NCBI GenBank assembly: GCA_020073465.1
Contig: JAIQFC010000002.1
Coordinates: forward strand, 186,001 to 250,000
Length of the DNA: 64,000 bases
Reading direction: 5' to 3'
Origin: Terriglobia bacterium
GTDB taxonomy: Bacteria > Acidobacteriota > Terriglobia > Terriglobales > Acidobacteriaceae
The notes under the pieces are model-generated. The model saw only the letters and a list, made by a program, of their open reading frames with translations, was not told where the DNA came from and did no database searches. Made by a program: the position numbers and the translations under genes. Shown piece by piece: positions 1 through 8,971 of the stretch. The first letter of the stretch is position 1. Each line of letters begins with the position of its first letter.

Positions 1-748
1 CGCGGCCCTGGTCGACGACCGCCAGCTTCGACCACCACCGTTTGGGCGTGCCGTCGGTGTAGGTCTCCTCTCCGGTTGAGTCGCAACGTACGGCGAAGGG
101 CATGGATTTCACGGCGCCACTGCGTAACGCGACTTCGTTGCTCTGTGAGCCAGGGGTCAGCGTGAGGAATCCGTGCCAGCCGTAAAGCGCGTCCACGATG
201 CCTCCGAGAAAGATCAGCAGGAGGCTGGCGTGCACGATGTATACCGCCATCTCTGAAATGCGGTTGCGCTCGGCGAAAAGCGAGAAGCTCCGGGTCCGCA
301 CAATTCTTTCCGACCTCAAGCCCAGGTGCCGCAACGCATGTTCGGCCGCGCCCAGCCCTTGCTCCTCATCGGCGATCGGAATCTGGGCTTGCGTCGGCAA
401 TACTCGACGGAAATTCTCGTCGGGACTCTTGTAGGGACGAGCGAAGTACCGCCAGGAGTTGGGGAAGCGCTGCACCGACGCCGCGATGATGCTCAGGCTA
501 ACCAAAACCAGCAAAGAGACGAACCAGCGGGCATGGAACACGTCGGTGAGCCCAGTAATATCGAGGATGCGCAGCATCTGCGGCGAGTAGGCGCGCTGCA
601 TGTCGTCTGGCTCCGTCATCGGACGCTGCAGAATCACCGTGCCAGCAGCGGAGAAAATCACGACCAGGATGATGAGAACCACGCCAGTCTTGATGGAACT
701 GAGGGTTTGCCAGATTTTGCGATACCCGGAGCGAAGTGACAGAGCCAT
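1..748 (-). CDS. resB: Cytochrome c biogenesis protein ResB, N-terminal part (runs off left edge)
   Basis: ResB is the inner-membrane partner of ResC/CcsA in system II cytochrome c maturation, which keeps apocytochrome thiols reduced and helps attach haem outside the membrane. About 249 codons are visible from the ATG at 746-748 on the minus strand, preceded by GAGGAAAG as ribosome binding site. The start of the protein reads MALSLRSGYRKIWQTLSSIK, then a hydrophobic helix (VVLIILVVIFSAAGTVIL), a second helix (WFVSLLVLVSLSIIAASV) followed by QRFPNSWRY, and a third near the left edge (YIVHASLLLIFLGGIVDALYG). This helix-helix-soluble-helix order fits ResB. The frame stays open to base 1, so the C-terminal half lies outside. 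It is divergent from the multihaem cytochrome cassette, whose products need haem attachment. Confidence 0.88.
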   Translation of the reverse strand, partial: MALSLRSGYRKIWQTLSSIKTGVVLIILVVIFSAAGTVILQRPMTEPDDMQRAYSPQMLRILDITGLTDVFHARWFVSLLVLVSLSIIAASVQRFPNSWRYFARPYKSPDENFRRVLPTQAQIPIADEEQGLGAAEHALRHLGLRSERIVRTRSFSLFAERNRISEMAVYIVHASLLLIFLGGIVDALYGWHGFLTLTPGSQSNEVALRSGAVKSMPFAVRCDSTGEETYTDGTPKRWWSKLAVVDQGR

Positions 749-1143
749 GACTTTCCTCGTCTCGCTTGGGCGAATGCACGTTCCGCGCCAGAGTCAGGCG
801 CTCCAGTCAAGTCGTGTAGGATCAATGAGTTGACATCGTGCTGGGCGCTGTAAGGAGTCTCTGCGTGAGGCATAACACTCATTCGCAGGCGGTAGGGCTG
901 CGAATTTCACCCAGTACGCGCAAGCCTGTGATTTCAATCACAAATCTCAAAATGACGTGCGTTATTTCACCAGCGTCAGTGTGGGAGAAGGCCCATTCTG
1001 GGGCTAACAAAGGTTCTGTGGAAATCCTCAGCAGCGAGGGTTAGCTTTGTAACATGCCTTTGTTGCAATAAGTTACAGGTCGAAGATCGGAATCAGGAGG
1101 GGTACGAAACTAAGGTCGGGCTCGTGCACATACATGGTCGGCA
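749..1143. other. Divergent intergenic region between resB and the cytochrome cassette
   Basis: This 395-base stretch has no convincing gene. It holds a perfect CRP/FNR-type palindrome (927-942), an AGGAGG at 1095-1100 with no start codon at a usable distance, and a loose TGTAAC/GTTACA pair (1049-1054 and 1072-1077). It probably contains promoters for both divergent units. Confidence 0.6.
927..942. promoter_or_regulatory. CRP/FNR-type binding palindrome
   Basis: The sequence TGTGATTTCAATCACA is a perfect inverted repeat of TGTGA and TCACA with a 6-base spacer. This is exactly the CRP half-site arrangement and close to that of FNR (TTGAT-N4-ATCAA). It lies 179 bases upstream of resB and 202 bases upstream of the first cytochrome gene, so one regulator could control both. 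No CRP/FNR-family gene is in the window. The identity of the binding protein is inference. Confidence 0.6.
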
Positions 1144-2619
1144 ATGCTACGCGGATGCACAAGCCGACCGAGTTCGAGCCTGCGGGCGAGCTGCCAGCGA
1201 ACCACGGCTATTCTGCCCTCCCTCATTCTGTCCCTTGTCGCCGCGGTTACGCCGACATTTGCCAAGACCCACCCGGTTCCGCTCGACAAGAACGTTGATG
1301 CGGCGAAGTGCCTCGAGTGTCACGAAGATAAGACCAATGGAAAAGCAGTTCACTCGGCGATCGCTGCGGGATGCCTGAGCTGTCACGAAGTTCGCACGGT
1401 TCGCGATGTCACGCATATCAAGCTGACGGAAGTCACGCCGGTCAAGCTCTGTCTCCAATGCCACGCCGACAAAGATGCGACACAGATTAAGGGACAGATC
1501 CACCCGCCCGCAGTTCGAGACTGCCTCAAGTGCCACGACCCCCATACTTCCGCCAATAAGAATCAGTTGCTGAAGCCTGTATCCGGAAGCAAAGGCGAGA
1601 ACCTCTGTCTGCAATGCCATGCGATTGGCGTGAACTCACCGGAGAAGGGCAGCCACCACGCCGCGCTCGACATGGGATGCGACACGTGCCACGTCACGCA
1701 CAAGACCGGCGCCAGCTCGGAGCGCGAATTCAAGTTCCACCTGACCAAGACCTCTCCCGCTCTGTGCCTTGATTGCCACGACGCGAAGGACGCGGCCCTG
1801 GCAAAGGCGCATCACGGTCAGCCATTCGAGAAAGCGGACTGCCTGGCTTGCCACGATCCTCACGAGTCAGCCCGTCCGAAGCTGATCCAGAAGTTCGTGC
1901 ACATGCCGTTCGGCGAGGGACAATGCGAGGTCTGCCACCAGGCGCCGAAGGACGGCAAGGTGGTTCTGACCGCCGCCAACGCGAAAGCCCTCTGCGTAAC
2001 CTGCCACGACGAGCAGGCCAAGCAGATTGACAACGCCAAGTTTCCACATCCGGGAGCCGCTGGCGATTGCACCGATTGCCACAGCCCGCACGCTGGGAAG
2101 ACGCCGGGATTTCCCAAGCCTGATCCGGTGAATGCATGCCTTGGCTGCCATTCCGACCTAAGCGATCAGTCCAAGAAGCACGTGCTGCATCAGCCTGCGT
2201 TTGGGCAGGGCTGCGCGACTTGCCACCAGCCGCATGGCGGAGACAACGACCACCTATTGCGGGTGAACGGCAATGCCCTCTGTCTGGAGTGCCACGGAGC
2301 CGACTCGCGGCCACAGAGGCTCGAGGCCGAGCATGTGCTCACGATTTTCAACGGAAAAGTGAAGCTGCCGGAGGATTACTACCAGAAGAACAAGGTCGTA
2401 GTTCTCCCTCTGAGATATGGACTCGGACACCCGGTGCAGCTTCACCCGGTTCAGGACGTGATGGACCCGACCAACATCGGGAAGATCAAGACTTCCATTA
2501 ACTGTATGACCTGCCATCAGCCGCATTCCTCGGCGAAACCGGGATTGCTGGCGAAGGATCAGGAAAACAACATGGCTTTCTGCGACAACTGCCACAAGGA
2601 CAGAACCCAACTGCGCTAG
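1144..2619 (+). CDS. 16-haem periplasmic/outer-surface cytochrome c
   Basis: This is a 491-residue secreted multihaem cytochrome. I count sixteen CXXCH haem-attachment motifs, many followed by D/S/Q-P-H as in doubled CXXCH (paired_CXXCH) repeats, for example CLKCHDPH, CLACHDPH, CTDCHSPH, CATCHQPH and CMTCHQPH. The N-terminus has a signal-peptide core (ILPSLILSLVAAVTPTFA), with cleavage predicted near residue 40. The frame is closed by a stop at 1111, so the ATG at 1144 is the first available ATG, though its ribosome binding site is poor. It heads a cassette with NHL propellers, more cytochromes, a chaperone and an outer-membrane barrel, so an electron-transfer role across the cell envelope is inferred. 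The closest named relatives cannot be settled here. Confidence 0.9.
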   Translation: MLRGCTSRPSSSLRASCQRTTAILPSLILSLVAAVTPTFAKTHPVPLDKNVDAAKCLECHEDKTNGKAVHSAIAAGCLSCHEVRTVRDVTHIKLTEVTPVKLCLQCHADKDATQIKGQIHPPAVRDCLKCHDPHTSANKNQLLKPVSGSKGENLCLQCHAIGVNSPEKGSHHAALDMGCDTCHVTHKTGASSEREFKFHLTKTSPALCLDCHDAKDAALAKAHHGQPFEKADCLACHDPHESARPKLIQKFVHMPFGEGQCEVCHQAPKDGKVVLTAANAKALCVTCHDEQAKQIDNAKFPHPGAAGDCTDCHSPHAGKTPGFPKPDPVNACLGCHSDLSDQSKKHVLHQPAFGQGCATCHQPHGGDNDHLLRVNGNALCLECHGADSRPQRLEAEHVLTIFNGKVKLPEDYYQKNKVVVLPLRYGLGHPVQLHPVQDVMDPTNIGKIKTSINCMTCHQPHSSAKPGLLAKDQENNMAFCDNCHKDRTQLR

Positions 2620-2639
2620 GTCTGTGGAGGAGAATCGAG

Positions 2640-3911
2640 ATGTTTACGGTTTGCTCAAATTCGATTCGCAGGGGCAAGGCGGCGGTGACCCTGATCATCC
2701 TGCTGGCTCTCGCACTGGCATCGCCGGTTTCGCTCTACGCCAAGAAGAAAAAAGTCGCGCCGGAGAAACCCAAGCAGCCGGACCGGCGAGCGATGCTGGC
2801 CAAGATCGACACTTCCAAGCTGGTCTGGCCCAGCCCGCCCAACATCGCCCGCATCCGCTACATGAACTACTACGCGGGCATGAAGATCGACTACAGCCGG
2901 GACACCAAGAAACCAAAGCAGAGCTGGATGGATCGTCTGGCCGGCACCGAGACCAAGGGCCAGAGGCAGATCGAGAAGGACTTCCCCTTCCAACTCCTTG
3001 GTCCTTACGGCATTGCCATCGATTCCAAGGGCCTGGTTTACGTAGCTGACCAGAAGGTGGGCGCGATCTTCATCTTCAACACGGAGACGCGTGATGTTCA
3101 GCTGATTCGCAACGGGTACGAGGCGCATTTCGGACTGGTCAACGGTGTAGCCGTCGACGATGACGACCGTCTGTTCGTTTCCGATGGAAAGTTTCACAAG
3201 GTGCTGGTCTTCAATCCCAAGCATGAGGTGGAGAACCAGATCACGGAAGGTTTGGTGGATCCGGTCGGTCTGGCCATCGACACCGAAAACCGAATTCTTT
3301 ACGTCGTGGATACCCAGCAGGACCAGGTGATTGTTTACGACGCGGACAGTTTGAGGCTCCTGCGCCGGATTGGTACCGGCGGGAAGACTCACTATCTGAC
3401 CACCCCCGGGGATTTTGCCGCGCCGTCGAACGTGGCGCTCGACCAGGATGGAAATGTTTACGTCACCGACACGTTGAACAACCGCGTGGAAATCTTCGAC
3501 GCCGAAGGCAAATTCATCCGTGAGTTCGGCAAGCACTGCGATGGTCCGGGATGTTTCGCGCGCCCCAAGGGAATCGCCATCGACAGCGATGGCCATGTCT
3601 GGGTGGCCGATGCCTACCTGGATGCGGTGCAGGTCTTCACTCAGGACGGGGAACTCATGGGCTATATGGGCGGACACGGGGACCTTCCCGGACAGTTCGC
3701 GGCGCTGATGGGCATCGCCGTCGACAAACAGAATCGCGTTTTCACCACCGAGCAGTATCCGGGGCGCATGCAGATGTTCCGCTACATCACCGACGCCGAA
3801 GCGGCCGCAGAAAAGGCGCGCCGCGAGGTGGAACAAAAAAAGAAAGCGGACAGCACCACCGGAAAGAAAGTCGAGGCACAGGCTAATGTGCAAGAGCCGG
3901 CAAGACAGTAG
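2640..3911 (+). CDS. Secreted NHL-repeat beta-propeller protein (first of two)
   Basis: This 423-residue protein has a signal peptide (hydrophobic core TLIILLALALASPVSLYA, then a lysine-rich stretch). From about residue 120 it has repeated NHL strands of the type GIAIDSKGLVYVADQ, GVAVDDDDRLFVSD, NVALDQDGNVYVTDTLNN and GIAIDSDGHVWVADAY, about six blades. The C-terminal tail is charged and Lys/Ala-rich. GGAGGAGAATCGAG precedes the ATG by a good distance. It follows the 16-haem cytochrome by 20 bases. NHL propellers are protein-interaction scaffolds. Their repeated presence beside multihaem cytochromes suggests a role in assembling or docking the conduit, which is inference. Confidence 0.88.
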   Translation: MFTVCSNSIRRGKAAVTLIILLALALASPVSLYAKKKKVAPEKPKQPDRRAMLAKIDTSKLVWPSPPNIARIRYMNYYAGMKIDYSRDTKKPKQSWMDRLAGTETKGQRQIEKDFPFQLLGPYGIAIDSKGLVYVADQKVGAIFIFNTETRDVQLIRNGYEAHFGLVNGVAVDDDDRLFVSDGKFHKVLVFNPKHEVENQITEGLVDPVGLAIDTENRILYVVDTQQDQVIVYDADSLRLLRRIGTGGKTHYLTTPGDFAAPSNVALDQDGNVYVTDTLNNRVEIFDAEGKFIREFGKHCDGPGCFARPKGIAIDSDGHVWVADAYLDAVQVFTQDGELMGYMGGHGDLPGQFAALMGIAVDKQNRVFTTEQYPGRMQMFRYITDAEAAAEKARREVEQKKKADSTTGKKVEAQANVQEPARQ

Positions 3912-4023
3912 CGCGAGAGTTCCCGGGCTGCCTTGGGGCAGGCGGAACGGAGATGGGCATAGCCGGCAAAAGCCCAAATCCGAGACGTAGCAGTAGGCAC
4001 TAGTCGTACTGAGTAGAAGTAAC

Positions 4024-4035
4024 GTGTTGCAACAC
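4024..4035. promoter_or_regulatory. 12-base perfect palindrome upstream of the tetrahaem cytochrome gene
   Basis: GTGTTGCAACAC is a perfect dyad six bases before a strong AAGGAGGT ribosome binding site (4041-4048) for the gene at 4058. It could be an operator or a small mRNA hairpin. No matching regulator is identified. Confidence 0.35.
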
Positions 4036-4057
4036 ATCATAAGGAGGTCTTAAAGCA

Positions 4058-4942
4058 ATGAGGAAAACGTTCATGGTACTGCTGATGGTCTTCGCCATCG
4101 CAGGCCTTGCAGTGGCGCAGATTCAGGCTCCGACATCGGACGTCCTGGGCGCGCACCTGAACTATGGTCGCGGTTGCGCAGCATGTCATGCTCCGCACAG
4201 CGGCGTATACGGCAACGGCGGCGCCAAGACGGCTGACACCACCGCGGGCAACATCGCGCTGTGGGGCCAGGACGTAGGCGACTTGTTCGGAAAGACGATC
4301 GTTACCGGTCAGAGCGAGCATGGAAGCTACAGCGAAACTCTGCCCGCGAGTTGGGATCAAACCCGGCCCGACACCGCAAATCTCCTGACCTGCTTGAGCT
4401 GCCACGACGGCAACTACGCACAGGGCGCCATGATGAAGAACACGGTGTGGGAGAGTCTGCCCAGCACCTACGGCACCTACAACACCATTCCCACCCTGCT
4501 CGGGGCTGACCCCACGGGGACGGGCAACTACCTGAACGACCACCCGGTGGGCACCAACGCCATTGTCGGCTGCGGTGGCACCTATGACTGGGACTGCACC
4601 ATCGACGCCACGGGCAAAATCCTGATGACGGGAACCGGTTCCTCTGCATTCGTGAAGAACTATGGTTTCTTCGTCTCGACTAAAGCCTACAACAACCAGC
4701 CAACGGTCATGTGCACCACCTGCCACAACCAGCACTTGATGAATGCCTTCACCATCAAGAGCGGCGCGACCAACACCGGCCTGCCGGCAGGGACCTACGC
4801 GACCATGTTCTTCCTGCGTGGTCCGTATAACCCCTGGAGCGCTGGCGCGAACGTGAACCAGACGGCGCAGTTCTGCCGTCAGTGCCATGGTGGCGAGGCC
4901 AACGAAATGAACGGTGGCCTGAACATTCCAACCACCTTCTAA
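4058..4942 (+). CDS. Tetrahaem cytochrome c, secreted
   Basis: This 294-residue protein begins with a clear signal peptide (MRKTFMVLLMVFAIAGLAVA). It has four CXXCH sites: CAACH at residue 40, followed by APHSG, then CLSCHDG, CTTCHNQH and CRQCHGG near the C-terminus. Its first two haem sites match the start of the larger cytochrome at 8971 (CLYCHAPHSG, CLSCHDG), so the two are probably paralogous in their N-terminal parts. A strong AAGGAGGT precedes the ATG and the 146-base gap upstream may hold a separate promoter. It is part of the cytochrome/NHL/barrel cassette. It is likely a periplasmic or surface electron carrier, exact partner unknown. Confidence 0.88.
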   Translation: MRKTFMVLLMVFAIAGLAVAQIQAPTSDVLGAHLNYGRGCAACHAPHSGVYGNGGAKTADTTAGNIALWGQDVGDLFGKTIVTGQSEHGSYSETLPASWDQTRPDTANLLTCLSCHDGNYAQGAMMKNTVWESLPSTYGTYNTIPTLLGADPTGTGNYLNDHPVGTNAIVGCGGTYDWDCTIDATGKILMTGTGSSAFVKNYGFFVSTKAYNNQPTVMCTTCHNQHLMNAFTIKSGATNTGLPAGTYATMFFLRGPYNPWSAGANVNQTAQFCRQCHGGEANEMNGGLNIPTTF

Positions 4943-5008
4943 CCATTCACTGGGGAGAGCGAAAGCTCTCCCCACTTCTTAAGTTTGTGGCAGGAGTGAG
5001 GAGGAGCG

Positions 5009-6028
5009 ATGAGGCAACAGTTAACACTGATCGTCCTGGTCCTGGCGGGACTGAATCCGCTGTCGGCCCAGCTCATGTCCTCCCACGCTCCCACTCCAGT
5101 AACAAAGCCCAGCACCGCCAGCATGCAATCAGCCGGCAAGCCGGTGGCACGGGTGAACGGCACGATTCTGACGGAGCGCGACCTCATGCGTGAGGAAATG
5201 ACCATCTTCCCGTACGCGCGGCAGCACAACGGCAGCATCCCCAAAGAGATGGAGCCGGGCATCCGCAATGGCGCGATGCAGATGATCGTCTTCGAAGAAC
5301 TGGTTTACCAGGAAGCGTTGCGCCGCAAGTTAACGGTGACACCGGTGAAGCTGCAACGCTCCGAAGCACAATTCCGTGCCCAGTTTCGCAGCGAGCAGGA
5401 GTTCCAACAATTTCTGCAAGGTGAGTGTCAGGGTTCGCGGCAGTTGCTGCGTGACCAGATCCGCCGCTCACTGCTGATCGATACACTGCTCAAGGCCGAG
5501 GTGGAAAGCAAGTCGGCGGTTTCGTTGGTCGAAATGAGAGCGTACTACGACCAGAATCCCATGGCATTTGAGTACCCCGAATCATTCGCCATCCAGACAA
5601 TTTCCTTTATCCCGCCGCAGAACGCGACGTCCGAGCAAGTAAAGGAAGCGCGGAAGCGGGCGGAGAGCGCGCTCCCACAGGCCAGGGCCACCAAGAGTTA
5701 CGAAGAGTTTGGGCTGTTGGCCGAGAAGATTTCGGAAGACGACTACCGCGTGATGATGGGCAATCACAAAGCCGTGGATCGGGCCAAGATGGCGCCTCAA
5801 TTGGTGCAGGCATTGTTGGCCCTGCAGCCCGGCCAGGTCAGCGACATCATCCAGGTCGAGCAGATCTACACCATCGTGCGTCTGAACCAGCACATTCCCG
5901 CGGGCAAGACGAAATTCGAAGCTGTGAAGGATCAGATCAAGACGGAACTCGAGAAGAAGAAGACGAATCAAGTTCGCGCCGCTTTCGGAAAGAAGCTGCG
6001 GCAGAGCGCAAAGGTCGAAATTCTGTAA
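5009..6028 (+). CDS. SurA/PpiC-like periplasmic peptidyl-prolyl isomerase
   Basis: This 339-residue secreted protein has a signal peptide (LTLIVLVLAGLNPLSA), a SurA_N-like chaperone region (VARVNGTILTERDLMREEM near residue 50) and a C-terminal parvulin-like region (about 185-300, ending in LQPGQVSDIIQVEQIYTIVRL). Such proteins help fold and insert outer-membrane barrels or secreted proteins. It lies directly upstream of a barrel gene, so a dedicated chaperone for that barrel or for the cytochromes is a reasonable inference. GGAGTGAGGAGGAGCG precedes the ATG. Catalytic residues of the isomerase fold are not obvious, so it may act mainly as a chaperone. Confidence 0.82.
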   Translation: MRQQLTLIVLVLAGLNPLSAQLMSSHAPTPVTKPSTASMQSAGKPVARVNGTILTERDLMREEMTIFPYARQHNGSIPKEMEPGIRNGAMQMIVFEELVYQEALRRKLTVTPVKLQRSEAQFRAQFRSEQEFQQFLQGECQGSRQLLRDQIRRSLLIDTLLKAEVESKSAVSLVEMRAYYDQNPMAFEYPESFAIQTISFIPPQNATSEQVKEARKRAESALPQARATKSYEEFGLLAEKISEDDYRVMMGNHKAVDRAKMAPQLVQALLALQPGQVSDIIQVEQIYTIVRLNQHIPAGKTKFEAVKDQIKTELEKKKTNQVRAAFGKKLRQSAKVEIL

Positions 6029-6050
6029 CGCGGCGAAAGGTTGGCATGCA

Positions 6051-7889
6051 GTGCGCGGTCCTCGACAAAACGCCGGCTGGTGGCTGACCGGGTTCCTGCT
6101 GTTGACCCTGCCGGCGGCAGCGCAGGTGCAGGTCGGCGACAATCTGAGCCTGAATCTGAAGGGAGTTGTGGACGGCGGGTATTCCGGAGCTTATGGAGAC
6201 CTCATCAGTTCCTCTCACAGTCTGAACTTCGGCGGCGACGGCGCCCTGACCGGTTCTTACTACAGTCCTAACTTTCTGAACTTCAACTTTTCTCCTTACT
6301 ACAACCGGTCGGGAGCCAGCTCGAACTTCCAGTCGATCACCCGGTCGAGCGGCTTCGATTTCTCGAGCGGGATCTTCAGCGGCAGCCATTTCCCCGGTTC
6401 GGTCAGCTTCGCTAAGGCTTACAACAGCCAGGGGAGCTTCGGCGTTCCGGGACTCGCGGATTTCACCACGCATGGGAACAGCAGTACCTTTGCCATCAAC
6501 TGGAGCGAACTGATTCCCGGTCTGCCCAGCCTTACCGCCGGTTTCCACAAGGGGAGCAGCGAATATTCCATCTACGGGGCCGATGGGACCAGCAGCAGCA
6601 CGAATCAGGGGTTGAATATCCAGTCCGGATACACGCTTGCCGGATTCAATATGAGCGCCAACTACACGAACGGCACTTCGGAGGCGGCGTTTCCCGAACT
6701 GCTCAGTGGCTCATCGCAGGTCGAGAAGACGCACATGAACAACAATGGGTACGGTGTAGGAGTTGGGCACCGTCTTCCGCTGCGTGGCCAGTGGTCGCTG
6801 AACTTCAACCGGATGAATATGGACGATGATTTTTCCGGCTACCACTTCAATGGCACCGTCGACACCGTTTCCACCGGCGCGGGCGTGCAGCCGACGAACA
6901 AGCTGCGCTTGCTGTTCAGCTCGAATTATTCCGACAATTTGAGCGCCACTTTGAATCAATCGGCGGAGAGTTCGGGCGTGCTTCTGGTTGTGCCCAACCA
7001 GCAATCGTCCTCTCATGCGATGGATATAAGCGGCACCGCGATATACGACATCGTACGAAATCTGCAAACCCAGGGCTTTGTCGAACGCCGCATGCAGTCT
7101 TTCCTGGGCCAGACTTTCGGAGCCAATACCTACGGCGGCGGAATCACGTTCGCGCACGGGTTCCTCGGCGGCAACTTCAACACTTCGGTCACGGTCGCCG
7201 AGAACACGATTGATCAGGCCGATGTGAAGACGCTCGGTTTCACTACGAGCGCGAACTACAACCGCCGCATTGGAGCCTGGTACGTCGGGTCCTCGTTCAG
7301 CTATGCCCAAAACGTGCAGACCCTGCTCATCACCTATATGAACTCGTACTACAACTACTCGGGTCACGTGAAACGCCGGGTCGGAAAATTTGTCTGGAGT
7401 ACGGGAGCCTCCTTTGCCAAGACCGGCCTGACGGCCCAGCACGGCACCGACAGCAGTAGCGAGAGTTTCTCCATGGGTATGGGGTACAAGAATTGGGTCA
7501 GCGCGAACGGCAGCTACGCGAAAGCGACTGCCAACGGGCTAGTGACTGCCACGGGGGTGATACCGACTCCGCTGCCGCCGGTCATTCCTTCCGATCTACT
7601 GATACTCTACGGCGGCACCAGTTACTCGGTTGGATTGTCAAGTTCAGCGTTTCGGGGATTCACCGCTTCGGGAAGCTTTTCGCACGCTTTGAGCAACACG
7701 CTGAACACTGGAGTCGGAAGCTGGAACAAGACCGAACAGTATAATTTCCTGGTGCAGTATCAGTTTCGCAAGGTTTACCTGACGGGCGGGTATGCGCGGT
7801 TGTTGCAGGGGTTCAGCGCTTCTTCAACCCCGCCCGGCACAGCATCGTCATTCTCGATTGGGGTATCCCGGTGGTTCAATTTCTTCTAG
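6051..7889 (+). CDS. Outer-membrane beta-barrel protein of the cytochrome cassette
   Basis: This 612-residue protein has a signal peptide (WWLTGFLLLTLPAAAQ), then long stretches of alternating polar/aromatic strands rich in Ser, Gly, Asn, Tyr and Phe (for example GSYYSPNFLNFNFSPYYN). It ends in SIGVSRWFNFF, a terminal Phe as expected for BAM-inserted barrels. A GTG start at 6051 is used. It has no CXXCH. It lies between the PPIase and the second NHL gene, 22 bases after the former and overlapping the latter by 19 bases. By analogy with porin-cytochrome conduits (MtrB or OmbB with their cytochromes) it may be the sheath that lets haems span the outer membrane. Homology to those families was not tested. 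Confidence 0.85.
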   Translation: MRGPRQNAGWWLTGFLLLTLPAAAQVQVGDNLSLNLKGVVDGGYSGAYGDLISSSHSLNFGGDGALTGSYYSPNFLNFNFSPYYNRSGASSNFQSITRSSGFDFSSGIFSGSHFPGSVSFAKAYNSQGSFGVPGLADFTTHGNSSTFAINWSELIPGLPSLTAGFHKGSSEYSIYGADGTSSSTNQGLNIQSGYTLAGFNMSANYTNGTSEAAFPELLSGSSQVEKTHMNNNGYGVGVGHRLPLRGQWSLNFNRMNMDDDFSGYHFNGTVDTVSTGAGVQPTNKLRLLFSSNYSDNLSATLNQSAESSGVLLVVPNQQSSSHAMDISGTAIYDIVRNLQTQGFVERRMQSFLGQTFGANTYGGGITFAHGFLGGNFNTSVTVAENTIDQADVKTLGFTTSANYNRRIGAWYVGSSFSYAQNVQTLLITYMNSYYNYSGHVKRRVGKFVWSTGASFAKTGLTAQHGTDSSSESFSMGMGYKNWVSANGSYAKATANGLVTATGVIPTPLPPVIPSDLLILYGGTSYSVGLSSSAFRGFTASGSFSHALSNTLNTGVGSWNKTEQYNFLVQYQFRKVYLTGGYARLLQGFSASSTPPGTASSFSIGVSRWFNFF

Positions 7890-8971
7890 GCCGACCGCGC
7901 AGGAGATCCCTGTATATGGTTCTCAGCCTGGTCTGTGCCTCGGTGCTGTTGTCGACACCGGCCTGGGGAGCGCGTCAACCCAAGGTTAAGTCGGCAGAAC
8001 CGGCCCCGCCCGACCTTTTGCTCGAAGGTGGGCGCAGGCTTACATTCGAGCGTACCTTTGGCTCGGAACGGGAAGTCAAGCCGAAGCGCGGCTTCTGGAA
8101 GCGCATGCTGGATGTCGTCGCCGGCGAACCCAACTTCAAGGTCTTGATCCGTCCCTACAGCGTAGTCACCGATTCCCGCGGGCGCATCATCGTGACCGAC
8201 CCGGGGGCAGCCGGGATCCACATCTTCGACTTTGCGGGGCAGAAGTACAAGTTCTTTTCGCGCCGCGATAAGGAGAAAGACGCGATGCTGGCGCCGCAGT
8301 GTGTCGCGGTCGATACGGAAGACAACATATATGTGACCGACTCGGAAGCGGGGAAGATCTTTGTCTTCGACTCCAACGGAAAATACCAGCGGGCGATCGG
8401 CAGCATTAAAGGCGGGGAAGGCTACTTCAAGCGTCCCACCGGAATCGCCGTGGATTCCGCCGCACAGCGCATCTATGTGACCGACACTCTGCGGAACAAG
8501 ATCTTCATGCTCGACCTGCAGGGAAGCGTTCTGCAGGTGATCGGACAAAACGGCGGTGGCAACGGAGAATTCAACTTTCCCACGGAAGTGCGCCTCGACG
8601 AGCAGAATCTGATCGTTGTGGACGCCATGAATTTCCGCATTCAAACGCTGGACCGTTCCGGAGCTTTCCGCTCCTCCATCGGACAACTCGGCGACAGCAG
8701 TGGCGCGATGTTCCGGCCCAAAGGCGTCGCGATTGATTCCGAAGGCGATCTCTATGTGGTGGAGGGCTTGTGGGGAATCGTGCAGGTCTTCAACCGCCAG
8801 GGCGATCTCCTCTACTACTTCGGTAAGCGGGGGACAGGCGCGGGACAGTTCCAACTTCCGGCGGGACTGTTCATTGATCATGACGACCGCATCTTTGTGG
8901 TTGATTCCATCAACCGCCGTATCCAGGTCTTCCACTACTTCGGAATTAAGCACGGGAAGGAAGGAATGTAG
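7871..8971 (+). CDS. Secreted NHL-repeat beta-propeller protein (second of two)
   Basis: This 366-residue protein has an N-terminal signal/anchor (MVLSLVCASVLLSTPAWGA) and at least five NHL strands, such as CVAVDTEDNIYVTDSEAGK, GIAVDSAAQRIYVTDTLRN, GVAIDSEGDLYVVEGLWG and GLFIDHDDRIFVVDSINR. Its start overlaps the end of the barrel gene by 19 bases and its stop overlaps the next cytochrome start by one base, so barrel, propeller and cytochrome are translationally coupled. It is shorter than the first NHL protein of the cassette and lacks the charged C-terminal tail. Probably a periplasmic or surface scaffold; function inferred from context only. Confidence 0.87.
   Translation: MVQFLLGRPRRRSLYMVLSLVCASVLLSTPAWGARQPKVKSAEPAPPDLLLEGGRRLTFERTFGSEREVKPKRGFWKRMLDVVAGEPNFKVLIRPYSVVTDSRGRIIVTDPGAAGIHIFDFAGQKYKFFSRRDKEKDAMLAPQCVAVDTEDNIYVTDSEAGKIFVFDSNGKYQRAIGSIKGGEGYFKRPTGIAVDSAAQRIYVTDTLRNKIFMLDLQGSVLQVIGQNGGGNGEFNFPTEVRLDEQNLIVVDAMNFRIQTLDRSGAFRSSIGQLGDSSGAMFRPKGVAIDSEGDLYVVEGLWGIVQVFNRQGDLLYYFGKRGTGAGQFQLPAGLFIDHDDRIFVVDSINRRIQVFHYFGIKHGKEGM

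Noticed and set aside
1095-1126. AGGAGG with GTG at 1124 as a start for the 16-haem cytochrome
   Set aside because: The GTG is not in frame with the haem motifs and the in-frame region is closed by a stop at 1111.
2655-4040. 461-residue minus-strand ORF antisense to the NHL gene
   Set aside because: It mirrors the repeats of the real gene, has Val/His/Leu-rich low-sense content and no start signal. The plus-strand protein has signal peptide and NHL motifs.
4037-4975. 312-residue minus-strand ORF antisense to the tetrahaem gene
   Set aside because: The plus strand carries four CXXCH motifs and a signal peptide, so this is a shadow.
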